Both the position numbers and the translations under genes were made by a program. A DNA stretch of 64,000 nt from Qipengyuania_C sp046254955 (GTDB lineage: Bacteria; Pseudomonadota; Alphaproteobacteria; Sphingomonadales; Sphingomonadaceae). This document shows positions 26,771-35,999 of this stretch, in pieces. Numbering within the stretch: position 1 is the stretch's first letter; each line of letters begins with the position of its first letter. Where the stretch lies: NCBI RefSeq assembly GCF_046254955.1, contig NZ_JBJXRG010000002.1, forward strand, positions 310,001 to 374,000, given 5' to 3'. Under the pieces are notes generated by a model that saw nothing but the letters and a program-made list of their open reading frames with translations, made no database searches and was not told where the DNA came from.

Positions 26771-28314
26771 TGGATTTCCCGATCCTCTCGCTCATGCTCG
26801 CCGTGCCATTGTTCGCCGGGATTGCGTGCTATTTCCTTGATGCGCCTGCTGCCCGCATGACCGCACTGGTCGCGACGCTGTTCAATCTCGCGCTCGGCAT
26901 CCTGCTGTGGCTCAACTACGATATCGGCGGGGCGCAGTGGCAGTTCCAGGAGGAAGCAAAGGTCTTCGCTCAGTTCAAGTATGCGCTGGGGATCGACGGG
27001 ATCGCGCTGATGCTGATCGTACTGTCGGTATTCCTGATGCCGATCTGCATCCTCGCAAGCTGGGATTCGATCACCGAACGCGTCGGCGAGTACATGGCCG
27101 CCTTCCTGATCATGGAAACGCTCATGATCGGCGTGTTCGCCGCGCAGGACCTGTTCCTGTTCTACATCTTCTTCGAGGCCGGCCTGATCCCGATGTACCT
27201 GATAATCGGGGTCTGGGGCGGGCAGAACCGCATTTATGCGGCCTACAAGTTCTTCCTCTACACGCTGCTGGGATCGGTGCTGATGCTGATCGCCATGCTG
27301 TGGATGGTGAACACCGCCGGGACGACCGACATCCCGACGCTGATGCAATACGATTTTGACCCGCATGCGCAGACATTCCTGTGGCTGGCATTTTTTGCGA
27401 GCTTCGCGGTGAAGATGCCGATGTGGCCGGTGCATACCTGGCTGCCCGATGCGCACGTTCAGGCGCCAACTGCCGGTTCAGTGATCCTCGCCGGTGTGCT
27501 GCTTAAAATGGGTGGCTACGGGTTCATCCGTTTCAGCCTTCCAATGTTCCCGGAGGCAAGCGCGCAGTTCATGTGGCTGATTTTTGGCCTGTCGATGGTC
27601 GCGGTGATCTATACTTCGCTCGTGGCGCTGGTGCAGCATGACATGAAGAAGCTGATCGCCTATTCATCGGTTGCGCATATGGCCATCGTCACCGCCGCGC
27701 TGTTCTCCTTCAATATTCAGGGCCTCGAGGGCGCGATGATCGTGATGCTGAGCCACGGCCTAGTATCCGGCGCACTCTTCCTGTGCGTCGGCGTAATCTA
27801 CGATCGGCTGCATACGCGGGAGATCGATCGATATGGCGGCCTTTCGATCAACATGCCGCATTACGCACTGTTCTTCATGCTGTTCACCATGGCCAGCATT
27901 GGCCTGCCAGGCACCAGCGGTTTCGTGGCGGAATTCCTCAGCCTCGCTGGCACATATCAGGTATCGAGCACGGTGACGTTGTTCTTGACGACCGGCATCA
28001 TCCTTGGCGCCGCCTACATGTTGTACCTTTATCGCCGCGTTGCTTTCGGCGAGCAGAAGAATGCCGATGCGGCGCGCATGCCGGACTTGAACCTCCGCGA
28101 ATACCTGATGCTTGGCCCGATTGCCGCTGCCGTGCTTTGGATGGGTGTCTATCCCGAGAGTTTCCTCGCCCCGATGCGCGCTGACATTCAGTCGCTAGAA
28201 GCGCGACTGGCCCGCGCGGCACCCGAAGGCGATGCGAAACTGACGATTGGCGAGCCGCGGCCAGAGGTAGCAAATGCTTTGCACCATGAAGCCGCAGGTG
28301 AGGGGGCGCACTGA
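26770..28314 (+). CDS. nuoM: NADH-quinone oxidoreductase subunit M
   Basis: A 514-residue antiporter-like proton-pumping subunit. Key segments are FFEAGLIPMYLIIGVWGG, KMPMWPVHTWLPDAHVQAPT and MLSHGLVSGALFL. An upstream in-frame ATG at 26755 exists, but ATG 26770 is the usual MDFPIL-type start and abuts the nuoL stop. The C-terminal soluble tail is longer than in E. coli (about 40 residues). Confidence 0.96.
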   Translation: MDFPILSLMLAVPLFAGIACYFLDAPAARMTALVATLFNLALGILLWLNYDIGGAQWQFQEEAKVFAQFKYALGIDGIALMLIVLSVFLMPICILASWDSITERVGEYMAAFLIMETLMIGVFAAQDLFLFYIFFEAGLIPMYLIIGVWGGQNRIYAAYKFFLYTLLGSVLMLIAMLWMVNTAGTTDIPTLMQYDFDPHAQTFLWLAFFASFAVKMPMWPVHTWLPDAHVQAPTAGSVILAGVLLKMGGYGFIRFSLPMFPEASAQFMWLIFGLSMVAVIYTSLVALVQHDMKKLIAYSSVAHMAIVTAALFSFNIQGLEGAMIVMLSHGLVSGALFLCVGVIYDRLHTREIDRYGGLSINMPHYALFFMLFTMASIGLPGTSGFVAEFLSLAGTYQVSSTVTLFLTTGIILGAAYMLYLYRRVAFGEQKNADAARMPDLNLREYLMLGPIAAAVLWMGVYPESFLAPMRADIQSLEARLARAAPEGDAKLTIGEPRPEVANALHHEAAGEGAH

Positions 28315-29777
28315 TGGATTATTCAATCGCCCTGTTCTTCACCCGCCCGGAAATTATCCTTTCCCTCGTCGGCATGGTGTTGACGCTGATGGCCGCGTGG
28401 ATGGGGAAGTCATCTGCCCGGCTGTGTGCCATTATTACCGTCGCAGCACTCGTGGGCGCGGGCGCCTACGTGCTCGAGTTCCTGACCAACCCGGCTTACG
28501 AACTCGGCGCCGATGTGTTCGGCGGCACCTTCCGGATGGATGCCTTCGCCAATTTCACAAAGCTGTTGATCTATATTGCGGCAATTGCCTGCGTGATTGT
28601 GGCGGGCAAGTTCTTCAATGCGAAGGACGAATATCGGCCCGAGTACCCGCTCTTGATCCTGTTCAGCGCCATAGGCATGAGCATCATGGTTTCAGCGGTA
28701 GATCTGATGACGCTATATCTCGGCGTTGAGCTCACAAGCCTGTCGTCCTACGTCCTTGCGAGCTTCGCACGCAGCGATGATCGCTCTGCGGAAGCGGGCC
28801 TTAAATACTTCGTCTTGGGCGCACTTGCATCTGGTATCCTTCTTTTCGGCATGAGTCTGACATACGGCTTTGCCGGCACGACCTCCTATCTCGGTATTCG
28901 CGCTGCCTTCGCAGACGGTCTCTCGACCGGTGCGCTATTCGGCGTGGTATTCATCCTCGCTGGCCTCGCCTTCAAGATCGCTGCCGTGCCGTTCCATATG
29001 TGGACGCCGGATGTCTATGAAGGCGCACCGACGCCGGTGACGACTTTCTTCGCCAGCGCCCCGAAGGTTGCTGCGGTCGCAGTCCTGATGCGCATGGCCC
29101 TAGAAGGATTTGGCGGGCAGCTAGAGGCATGGCGACAGATTTTCATTTTTGCAGCGCTCGCGTCCATCGTGGTGGGTGCCCTTGGCGCAATCGGCCAAGC
29201 CAATCTCAAACGGCTGCTGGCGTACAGCTCGATCAACAACGTCGGTTTCATCCTGATCGGTCTCGTTGCCGGTACGGTCGCAGGCGCCAGCGCTATGCTG
29301 GTTTATCTCGTCATATACGTCGCCATGACTCTCGGCAGCTTTGTTGCGCTGCTCATGCTGCGCAATGATGCCGGAGAGCAGCTCGAAGGCGTTTCCGACA
29401 TCTCGGGCTTGTCCCGCACACAGCCAGTGCTTGCGTTCTGCCTTGCTTCCATGATGTTCAGCCTTGCCGGGATCCCGCCATTGTTCGGCTTCTGGGGCAA
29501 GTTCGTGGTCTTCCAGGCCGCCGTCCAGGCCGACCTGATTGTACTGGCTGCCATCGGTATCGCAGCCAGCGTGATCGGCGCATTCTACTACATCAAGATC
29601 GTCAAGGTTATGTATTTCGACGAAGCTGCCGGCGTCGCCACAGCAAAGTCGGATACTGCCCACTGGGCCATACTTGGCTTCACGACTGTGTTCGTCCTTC
29701 CGTTCGGATACCTGCTGACGCCATGGCTGGGCGAATGGGCTGAGCGTGCTGCAAGCGCGTTGTTCCTCACGATTTGA
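28314..29777 (+). CDS. nuoN: NADH-quinone oxidoreductase subunit N
   Basis: A 487-residue antiporter-like subunit closing the 14-gene set. Seen motifs: YLGVELTSLSSYVLASF, FKIAAVPFHMWTPDVYEGAPT and the RLLAYSSINNVG helix. About fourteen hydrophobic segments. Starts at ATG 28314, sharing a base with the nuoM stop; its TGA overlaps the TTG start of birA (TTGA). Confidence 0.96.
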   Translation: MDYSIALFFTRPEIILSLVGMVLTLMAAWMGKSSARLCAIITVAALVGAGAYVLEFLTNPAYELGADVFGGTFRMDAFANFTKLLIYIAAIACVIVAGKFFNAKDEYRPEYPLLILFSAIGMSIMVSAVDLMTLYLGVELTSLSSYVLASFARSDDRSAEAGLKYFVLGALASGILLFGMSLTYGFAGTTSYLGIRAAFADGLSTGALFGVVFILAGLAFKIAAVPFHMWTPDVYEGAPTPVTTFFASAPKVAAVAVLMRMALEGFGGQLEAWRQIFIFAALASIVVGALGAIGQANLKRLLAYSSINNVGFILIGLVAGTVAGASAMLVYLVIYVAMTLGSFVALLMLRNDAGEQLEGVSDISGLSRTQPVLAFCLASMMFSLAGIPPLFGFWGKFVVFQAAVQADLIVLAAIGIAASVIGAFYYIKIVKVMYFDEAAGVATAKSDTAHWAILGFTTVFVLPFGYLLTPWLGEWAERAASALFLTI

Positions 29778-30484
29778 TCCGCTACGTCGAAGAGACCGGT
29801 TCTACGAATGCTGACCTTGCTCAGCGTCTGAATGATGGCGAACGCGTGGCCGAAGGTGACTGGCTCGTCACCGATCGCCAGACGGCGGGGCGAGGGCGGC
29901 AAGGTCGCAACTGGTCCGATGGCGCTGGCAACTTCATGGGCTCTACCGTTGTCCGGATATCCCCTGCCGATCCACCGACACCCACCTTGGCGCTGCTAAC
30001 CGGATTGGCGTTACACGAGCTGGTTTCCGCGATCATCCCGAGGCCAGACGCTTTGCGGCTCAAATGGCCGAATGACCTTCTCTTTCATGGCGCAAAGCTT
30101 TCCGGCATCCTGCTCGAGCGGGTAGAGGATGTCGTTGTTATCGGGATAGGCGTCAATTTGGCGCATTCGCCAAAGTTGGCCGACCGACCGACCATCGCAC
30201 TCTCATTCGACGTTCCCACACCCGACCGCAATCATTTCGCCGAGCAGCTGGCCGCCCAATTCGCACTCGAGCTGGAGCGCTGGCGCAATTTCGGATTGGG
30301 ACCGATCCTGCGTCGCTGGACGGCGGCAGCCACACCTGTGGGAACCGCCATGAAGGTGCACGAACCGGATGGAAGCCTTGTCGAAGGCCAGTTTACGGGG
30401 CTTGGCGAAGACGGTTCACTTTCGTTGCGCTTGGCGGATGGGTCCTTACGTGCCATCCACGCCGGCGACGTTTCGCTCGTTTGA
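29774..30484 (+). CDS. birA: Biotin-[acetyl-CoA-carboxylase] ligase (no DNA-binding domain)
   Basis: A 236-residue enzyme that attaches biotin to the carrier domain of acetyl-CoA carboxylase. The biotinyl-AMP loop GRGRQGRNW starts at residue 39 and the LKWPNDLL motif lies near residue 97; a C-terminal SH3-like domain is present. The N-terminal winged helix of E. coli BirA is missing, so this is a catalytic-only class I ligase that cannot repress bio genes by itself. The TTG start at 29774 overlaps the nuoN stop. Its place after nuoN is conserved in many alphaproteobacteria. Confidence 0.92.
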   Translation: MIRYVEETGSTNADLAQRLNDGERVAEGDWLVTDRQTAGRGRQGRNWSDGAGNFMGSTVVRISPADPPTPTLALLTGLALHELVSAIIPRPDALRLKWPNDLLFHGAKLSGILLERVEDVVVIGIGVNLAHSPKLADRPTIALSFDVPTPDRNHFAEQLAAQFALELERWRNFGLGPILRRWTAAATPVGTAMKVHEPDGSLVEGQFTGLGEDGSLSLRLADGSLRAIHAGDVSLV

Positions 30485-30494
30485 GGAGAACACC

Positions 30495-31274
30495 ATGCTG
30501 CTGGCTGTAGATGTCGGTAATACCAATGTGGTTTTCGCGCTTTTTGACGGGCGCGAGCTTAAAGCGCGCTGGCGCATCGCGACCGATCCACGGCGGACCG
30601 GAGACGAATACGCGGTATGGTTGCTCCAGCTATTGAACGTGGAAGGCGTTGAGCGATCGCAGATCAAGCAGATCATCCTGGGAACCGTTGTGCCGCGCGC
30701 GGTCCACAATCTCACTGTGCTGAGCGAGAAGTATTTCCAGATTACGCCGCTGATCGCTGGTATTGACAAGGCATGCTGGAATTTCCAGATCGATGTCGAT
30801 GAGCCCCGTTCACTTGGCGCTGACCGCGCGCTCAACGCCTTGGCCGCGCACGCCAAGTATGATGGTGACCTTATCATCGTCGATTTCGGCACCGCCACGA
30901 CCTTCGATGCGATCGACTTTAATGGGGCCTACAAGGGCGGGATCATTGCTCCGGGCATCAATCTGTCTCTCGATGCATTGGTGGGCAAGACTGCAATGCT
31001 TCCTCGCATTGCCATCGAATCTCCGCGCGACGACAGCGTTATCGGTACGAATACCGAGGACCAGATGCTCATCGGTGTCTTCTGGGGCTATGTTGCGATG
31101 ATGGAGGGTTTGATCGCCAAGATGAGAGATCAGATTGGCCGGGAGACCAGAATGATAGCCACAGGCGGTCTCGCGATCCTGTTCGATAATCACACCGAGA
31201 TATTCGACGCGGTGGATGCCGATCTCACGCTTGAAGGCCTGGCGATACTCGCGGAACGGGCGGAGAGCGCGTGA
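30495..31274 (+). CDS. coaX: Type III pantothenate kinase
   Basis: A 259-residue kinase that phosphorylates pantothenate in the first step of coenzyme A synthesis. ASKHA-fold motifs are visible: DVGNTNVVFALFDG (phosphate 1), GADRALNALAA and IVDFGTATTFDAID (phosphate 2). Type III kinases are not feedback-inhibited by CoA. The true start is ATG 30495 with GAGGAGAA 5 bases upstream; an in-frame ATG at 30369 lies inside birA. The stop overlaps the GTG of rnj. Confidence 0.94.
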   Translation: MLLAVDVGNTNVVFALFDGRELKARWRIATDPRRTGDEYAVWLLQLLNVEGVERSQIKQIILGTVVPRAVHNLTVLSEKYFQITPLIAGIDKACWNFQIDVDEPRSLGADRALNALAAHAKYDGDLIIVDFGTATTFDAIDFNGAYKGGIIAPGINLSLDALVGKTAMLPRIAIESPRDDSVIGTNTEDQMLIGVFWGYVAMMEGLIAKMRDQIGRETRMIATGGLAILFDNHTEIFDAVDADLTLEGLAILAERAESA

Positions 31275-32920
31275 GGAAGGATTTCACGCCTGAAAAAGAA
31301 CTGCTGTTCCTCGCGCTAGGCGGATCGGGCGAGATTGGCATGAACGTCAATCTCTACGGCTGCGATGGTAAATGGCTGATGGTCGATCTTGGCATGACGT
31401 TCTCGGGCAACGAATATCCCGGTGTCGACCTGGTGTTTGCCGATATGGATTTCATCGAAGAGCGAACCGGTGACCTTCTCGGCATTGTGCTGACCCACGC
31501 GCATGAAGATCACATCGGCGCAGTCCCCTATTTCGCGGAAGACCTGGGCGTTCCGATCTATGCTACGCCGTTCACAGCTGATCTGGTGATGCGCAAGCTG
31601 GAAGAGGCCGGTCTCGCCGACCAGATCGAAGTCAACGTGATCGAGAAGGACCACGGAAACTTTGCGATCGGTCCGTTCGACATCACTTACGTGCCGCTGG
31701 CGCATTCGATTGCAGAGGGACACGCCCTGCTGCTGGAAACGTCTTACGGGACCATTTTCCACACAGGTGACTGGAAACTCGACGATGAACCCATCATCGG
31801 CGAACCAACCACGGAAGAGGAACTGACGGAACTGGGCGACGAAGGCATCCTCGCGCTCGTGTGCGATTCCACCAACGTGTTCAATCCCAAGGCATCAGGG
31901 TCAGAAGGCGCGGTCTACCGCGGGCTGATGGACGAGGTGAAGCGGCACCATGGTAAGCGGGTGCTTGTCACCACTTTCGCCAGCAATGTAGCCCGTCTGC
32001 ACACCTTGGGAGAGGTGGCCAAGGCGACCGGGCGCCAACTGTGTGTGGCCGGTCGCTCGCTCGATCGCATCATCGCCGTGGCGCAGGACAATGGCTATCT
32101 CGATGATTTTCCCGAGCCGGTCGATTTCAACACAGCGATGAGCCTGCCGCGCGGTGAGATCATGATCATCGCCACCGGGGGGCAGGGGGAACCGCGCGCT
32201 GCCCTGGCCAGGATTGCTGACGAGAACCATCCATTGGAGCTGGTTTCCGGCGATGTGGTCCTGTTCTCGAGCAGGCAGATACCGGGCAACGAGATTTCGA
32301 TCGGCTATGTCCAGAACAAGCTGGCCGCGCGCGGTATCGTTATGGTTACGGATCGACAGGAGTTTATCCACGTATCGGGCCATCCGGGCAGGCCCGAGTT
32401 GCAAGCACTCTATGATTGGCTACGTCCCCAGATCCTCGTCCCGGTGCACGGAGAGATGCGCCACATGCAAGAACAGGCGCGACTTGGAAGCTCACACGGC
32501 ATCCCCGAAGCGGTTGTGCAGAAAAACGGTGATATCGTCCGTCTCGCTCCTGGCAGGCCGGAACGTCTCGCGCAGGTCGAAGCCGGAAGACTGGTGCTGG
32601 ATGGCGACCTGATTGTGCCGGCCGATGGCGAAGCTGTAACCATGCGCCGACGGCTTTCGCGGGACGGGATGATGGTGGTGGCGCTGGATCACAAGCTGAA
32701 GCCGACGATCGAAACAATGGGCCTGCCGCTAGATGAGGACCACGACGAGTTCATTGCGGAGGCGAAGGCCGACATCCTGACCGCTTTGTCAAAACTGCGC
32801 GGACCTGCGCGCAAGAGCGTCCCGGACATCAAAGAGGCTGCGCGTCTTGCCGCTCGCCGGGCTGCCCAGCGCTGGTCGGGCAAGAAGCCACAGGTTCGCG
32901 TCATGCTGACAGGAAACTGA
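31271..32920 (+). CDS. rnj: Ribonuclease J
   Basis: A 549-residue metallo-beta-lactamase-fold RNase with 5'-3' exo and endo activity. The metal site HxHxDH is H76-A-H78-E-D80-H81 (LTHAHEDH); the beta-CASP portion has the VTTFASN segment and the HVSGHPGRPEL motif. It starts at GTG 31271, coupled to coaX. RNase E also begins in this window; having both is common in alphaproteobacteria, where RNase J mainly matures rRNA ends and trims decay products. Confidence 0.95.
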   Translation: MRKDFTPEKELLFLALGGSGEIGMNVNLYGCDGKWLMVDLGMTFSGNEYPGVDLVFADMDFIEERTGDLLGIVLTHAHEDHIGAVPYFAEDLGVPIYATPFTADLVMRKLEEAGLADQIEVNVIEKDHGNFAIGPFDITYVPLAHSIAEGHALLLETSYGTIFHTGDWKLDDEPIIGEPTTEEELTELGDEGILALVCDSTNVFNPKASGSEGAVYRGLMDEVKRHHGKRVLVTTFASNVARLHTLGEVAKATGRQLCVAGRSLDRIIAVAQDNGYLDDFPEPVDFNTAMSLPRGEIMIIATGGQGEPRAALARIADENHPLELVSGDVVLFSSRQIPGNEISIGYVQNKLAARGIVMVTDRQEFIHVSGHPGRPELQALYDWLRPQILVPVHGEMRHMQEQARLGSSHGIPEAVVQKNGDIVRLAPGRPERLAQVEAGRLVLDGDLIVPADGEAVTMRRRLSRDGMMVVALDHKLKPTIETMGLPLDEDHDEFIAEAKADILTALSKLRGPARKSVPDIKEAARLAARRAAQRWSGKKPQVRVMLTGN

Positions 32921-32925
32921 TCGCG

Positions 32926-33204
32926 ATGGAATGGACTTCAATCCTGGCAATCTACGCGCTGTTCTGGGTCATGTCGGCCTTTATCATGCTGCCGTTCGGT
33001 GTGAAGACGCATGACGAAATGGGTATCGACAAGGTCCCGGGGCAAGCAGATAGTGCGCCCGCCAATTTTCGGCCCGGGCGCATTGTCATGCGCGCAAGCA
33101 TCTTCTCCGCGATTCTCACCACGCTATACGTTTTGAATTACATCAATGGCTGGGTTGTCGCCGAAGACCTGAATTTCTTCCCCGACCCGCCTGCGAACCT
33201 ATGA
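32926..33204 (+). CDS. DUF1467 family membrane protein
   Basis: A 92-residue protein with two membrane helices (about residues 5-24 and 55-73) and a short cytoplasmic or periplasmic loop containing VKTHDE. The arrangement and sequence (FWVMSAFIMLPFGV) match the DUF1467 family, usually found between rnj and proS in alphaproteobacteria. Here proS does not follow; a convergent coiled-coil gene overlaps its last 6 bases instead, marking a break in the usual gene order. Function unknown. Confidence 0.85.
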   Translation: MEWTSILAIYALFWVMSAFIMLPFGVKTHDEMGIDKVPGQADSAPANFRPGRIVMRASIFSAILTTLYVLNYINGWVVAEDLNFFPDPPANL

Positions 33205-35832
33205 TGCGCGCAGCCGCTCGATAGCCTGCGCCAAGACCACGTAGAGCTTGCCCATATCCGATCCGAGCAGAGTCACACCCAGAGTGTTGCCGTCTCTCGT
33301 CGATAGAACCGAGCGCAGCATGGCCTCGAAATCGGCAACATAGTGGCTGACCTGGTCGCGAAACTCCGGATCATTGTCGTAGATCTCGGCGATGTCCCGC
33401 GCCTCGATATTATCAACGAGCTGAACGGCCCGGCGCGTGAATATCCCGCGATCCCCGCGCAGATAGGAAGTCCACGCCGTGTCGCTCACATCGCTCGACA
33501 AGGCCTTGGCAATATCGATGGCGTTCGAATTCAGGCTCTCGGTGATGAGCGCCATCCGGCGAGCGAAATCATTGCTGACCTGCTCTTCTGCTTGCTGCCG
33601 AGCGCGTACAACGCGGGCTTCCAGATTGCCCGCGAGTTCATCCACTTTGCCGAGCTGGTCACGCAGTTGAACCGCCGCGTCACGACTAACGCTAGAGGCC
33701 CGTGCCGCAGACTGTTCGAGCTCTTCGATGGAATCGCGCGTTTTTTCGCTAAGCGCTTTGTCGATCGCCTTGGCACTTTCGGAACCAACCACTAGTGCGA
33801 GCTTGGCCACGCTCGCACGTGAGGTCTCAGCTAAAGTGTTGCTGACGTTCTGGGCCGCATTCTCAAGTTCGGCGATTGCTTCGGTAAGTTCACCACGACT
33901 GCGTTGCGAGAGCGTTTCGCTCTGGCGTTCGAGCATGACCAGCTGTTCCTGCAGCTTGCCCAGGCCCATCATGTGAGCCCGGTTGCGCTCTTCAAGGCCG
34001 GAATGCAGCGATCCGATTTCTTCCATCGTCTGCTCGCTCACCGATTTGGCCCGGATCACATAGTCAGACAGCGCCTTTCCGCGATCAGCCGCTCCCTCGA
34101 GCATAAGCCCGAGGGCTTCGCCGCGTTGCTCGACATCTTTCAACTGAGTTTCGGCAAGGCCAATCGCTTCGGACAATTCGCCTTTGCTATGCTGCGAACC
34201 TGCATGGATCAGCTCGAGCAATCGGACACTGGCTTCGGTCAGCTCCGCTAGCGCGCTGCTTGCTTCGCTGATCGCTGTCTCGCTCTCAGAGAGTTTTTGC
34301 CGCAATTCTCCGACGTTACCGCCAAGCCTGCCCTCGACCTCGTCAGATCGGAGCATCAGGGTCTCAAGCACGGATCCGAGCGATTCAATGCGGTTGGCGA
34401 TCGCTTCACTGCTGTCAGCCAGTTGCTGTGATTGATCCAGCTGTGCCTCGCGCCGAGTGGCGATCTCGGTATCGAGGGTCACCAGCCTTTGTGAAAGTGC
34501 CTCGATCGCATTCGTTTCGTCGCGTGCAAAGATTTCGCGACGTTTGCTCATTTCGGCCAGGAACCGCTGGTTTCTTTCTACAAGCTTGGCATCGACGTCC
34601 TCGGCTTCCTTACGCAGGCCGTGTAGCTTCGCTTGCGCGTTTTCGAGAGCCATATGGTCGAGCCGCTGGATCTCCTCAACCGTTTCGACCAAGCGCTGTT
34701 GCAGGCCCGTGATCTGGTTGCTGTAAGCTTCCCCTGCGCTCATCTCTCCTTCGCGGACGGCCCGTGAAATCGCAGTGGATTCATCGCGCAATGACGAAAT
34801 CCTCGTCCGCATGGCAGCGAGTGCTTGTTCTTCCTCGTCGAGAAGCGTGTGTCTGGCTTGCTCCAGTTCATCCATCAACTTTGACGAGCGGTGGCGCATC
34901 GCGGAGAGCGCATCCACCTCTCGCCCCGCCAGTTCCACGCGGAATTCTTCCGATTTCTCCCTGAGCGTAGCAAATCGCGCCTCCGCGATTGTATCGAGTT
35001 CGCTTGCCTGCGCCTCAAAAGCGGCAATCGCCTCATCCACACGGCCGCGGAATGAGACCACCTGGTTCTCGCTCGCCTGTCCGAATTCGTTGAGTCGTTC
35101 GAAACCTGATACCAGCTCGTCCAGTTGCCCTTGGGCTTCGCGACCCGCGCCGCCAATCCGATTGCTGACGTCGCGCGCCGAACTGGCGATGACAGGAAGG
35201 TCGTCCCTGAGCTTGCCCATATTTTCCAAAGCGGTGCTGCTTACGCTCGCTATCGCGTCTACCTGATCGCCATTGTTCTGGATCAGCGACTGAAGCTCAC
35301 CGGCATGTTTGGATATCCGGTCGGTTGCGGTTCGACCAAGGAAATCCAGTTCGCGCGATTGTTCGCCCAGAAATTCGCGGGCCAAGCTGAGCTCCCGGTT
35401 GACCACGGTCAGTCGTTCTTCGAGTGCCCGCGCTTCAGCCGAGAGCGCATTTGCCGCGTCTCCAAATCGCCCCGCCTCCTTGCGGCTCAATCGCATTGTC
35501 AACAGCCAGACTGCTACGATCAACAAGACGGGAATCGCCCACTGGGTTACAAGGTCGACCCACTCAGCGGGCGTCGCTCCTCCGAGGATTGCGGCCAGGT
35601 TCACCCAGCCAAAGAAGCCGGTCCACGCAGCAATCGCAAGAGTGTAGAAAAGTGGCAGGAGCCAATCGGTCCAATTGCGCGGTGAAGGGCCATCCTCTTC
35701 CCATTCAAGCCACTCGTCTTCCTCGACGGGAGTATTGAGCTCAAGAGCATCAAGCGCTTGCGTTTCTGCTTCTGGATTGGCTTGAGACAGAGTTTCCTCG
35801 CCAACCGCGCGAATGTGCGATCCATTGGTCAT
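33199..35832 (-). CDS. Large two-TM coiled-coil membrane protein, TipN-like architecture
   Basis: An 877-residue protein: acidic N-terminal segment (about 1-55), two membrane helices (about 57-84 and 97-113), then a nearly continuous alpha-helical coiled coil (about 117-780) rich in Glu/Ala/Leu/Arg/Ser, and a compact C-terminal domain (GVTLLGSDMGKLYVVLAQAI). This layout and length match the Caulobacter polarity factor TipN, a birth-scar marker with two N-terminal membrane helices; the assignment is inference from architecture. Start ATG 35832 is preferred to an upstream in-frame ATG at 35940 because it leaves room for the promoter and gives a normal N-terminus. A CtrA-like site lies 30 bases upstream. 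Confidence 0.6.
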   Translation of the reverse strand: MTNGSHIRAVGEETLSQANPEAETQALDALELNTPVEEDEWLEWEEDGPSPRNWTDWLLPLFYTLAIAAWTGFFGWVNLAAILGGATPAEWVDLVTQWAIPVLLIVAVWLLTMRLSRKEAGRFGDAANALSAEARALEERLTVVNRELSLAREFLGEQSRELDFLGRTATDRISKHAGELQSLIQNNGDQVDAIASVSSTALENMGKLRDDLPVIASSARDVSNRIGGAGREAQGQLDELVSGFERLNEFGQASENQVVSFRGRVDEAIAAFEAQASELDTIAEARFATLREKSEEFRVELAGREVDALSAMRHRSSKLMDELEQARHTLLDEEEQALAAMRTRISSLRDESTAISRAVREGEMSAGEAYSNQITGLQQRLVETVEEIQRLDHMALENAQAKLHGLRKEAEDVDAKLVERNQRFLAEMSKRREIFARDETNAIEALSQRLVTLDTEIATRREAQLDQSQQLADSSEAIANRIESLGSVLETLMLRSDEVEGRLGGNVGELRQKLSESETAISEASSALAELTEASVRLLELIHAGSQHSKGELSEAIGLAETQLKDVEQRGEALGLMLEGAADRGKALSDYVIRAKSVSEQTMEEIGSLHSGLEERNRAHMMGLGKLQEQLVMLERQSETLSQRSRGELTEAIAELENAAQNVSNTLAETSRASVAKLALVVGSESAKAIDKALSEKTRDSIEELEQSAARASSVSRDAAVQLRDQLGKVDELAGNLEARVVRARQQAEEQVSNDFARRMALITESLNSNAIDIAKALSSDVSDTAWTSYLRGDRGIFTRRAVQLVDNIEARDIAEIYDNDPEFRDQVSHYVADFEAMLRSVLSTRDGNTLGVTLLGSDMGKLYVVLAQAIERLRAS

Positions 35833-35861
35833 CGTTGAAAAGTAACACAGATCACGTTTGG

Positions 35862-35876
35862 TTAAAGGGCTTTTAC
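35862..35876 (-). promoter_or_regulatory. CtrA-like half-perfect site (TTAA-N7-TTAC)
   Basis: The plus strand reads TTAA, seven bases, TTAC, one mismatch from the CtrA consensus TTAA-N7-TTAA. It lies 30 bases upstream of the coiled-coil gene and within the divergent promoter region. Short degenerate sites occur by chance, so this is only a candidate. Confidence 0.3.
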
Positions 35877-35999
35877 CTTCAGTCTCGCGCAAATCGGCGC
35901 ACAAATCATGCTGGAGAGCGGTCTGTACCTTGGCGAGCAAGTGGAGAATTCGTTACATTATGCGCAACGGAGCGATGCTGCTTCGAACGGGAGACCAGT

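Noticed and set aside
24779..29777. Mrp-type antiporter operon instead of complex I
   Set aside because: All 14 nuo subunits including iron-sulfur and quinone subunits are present upstream.
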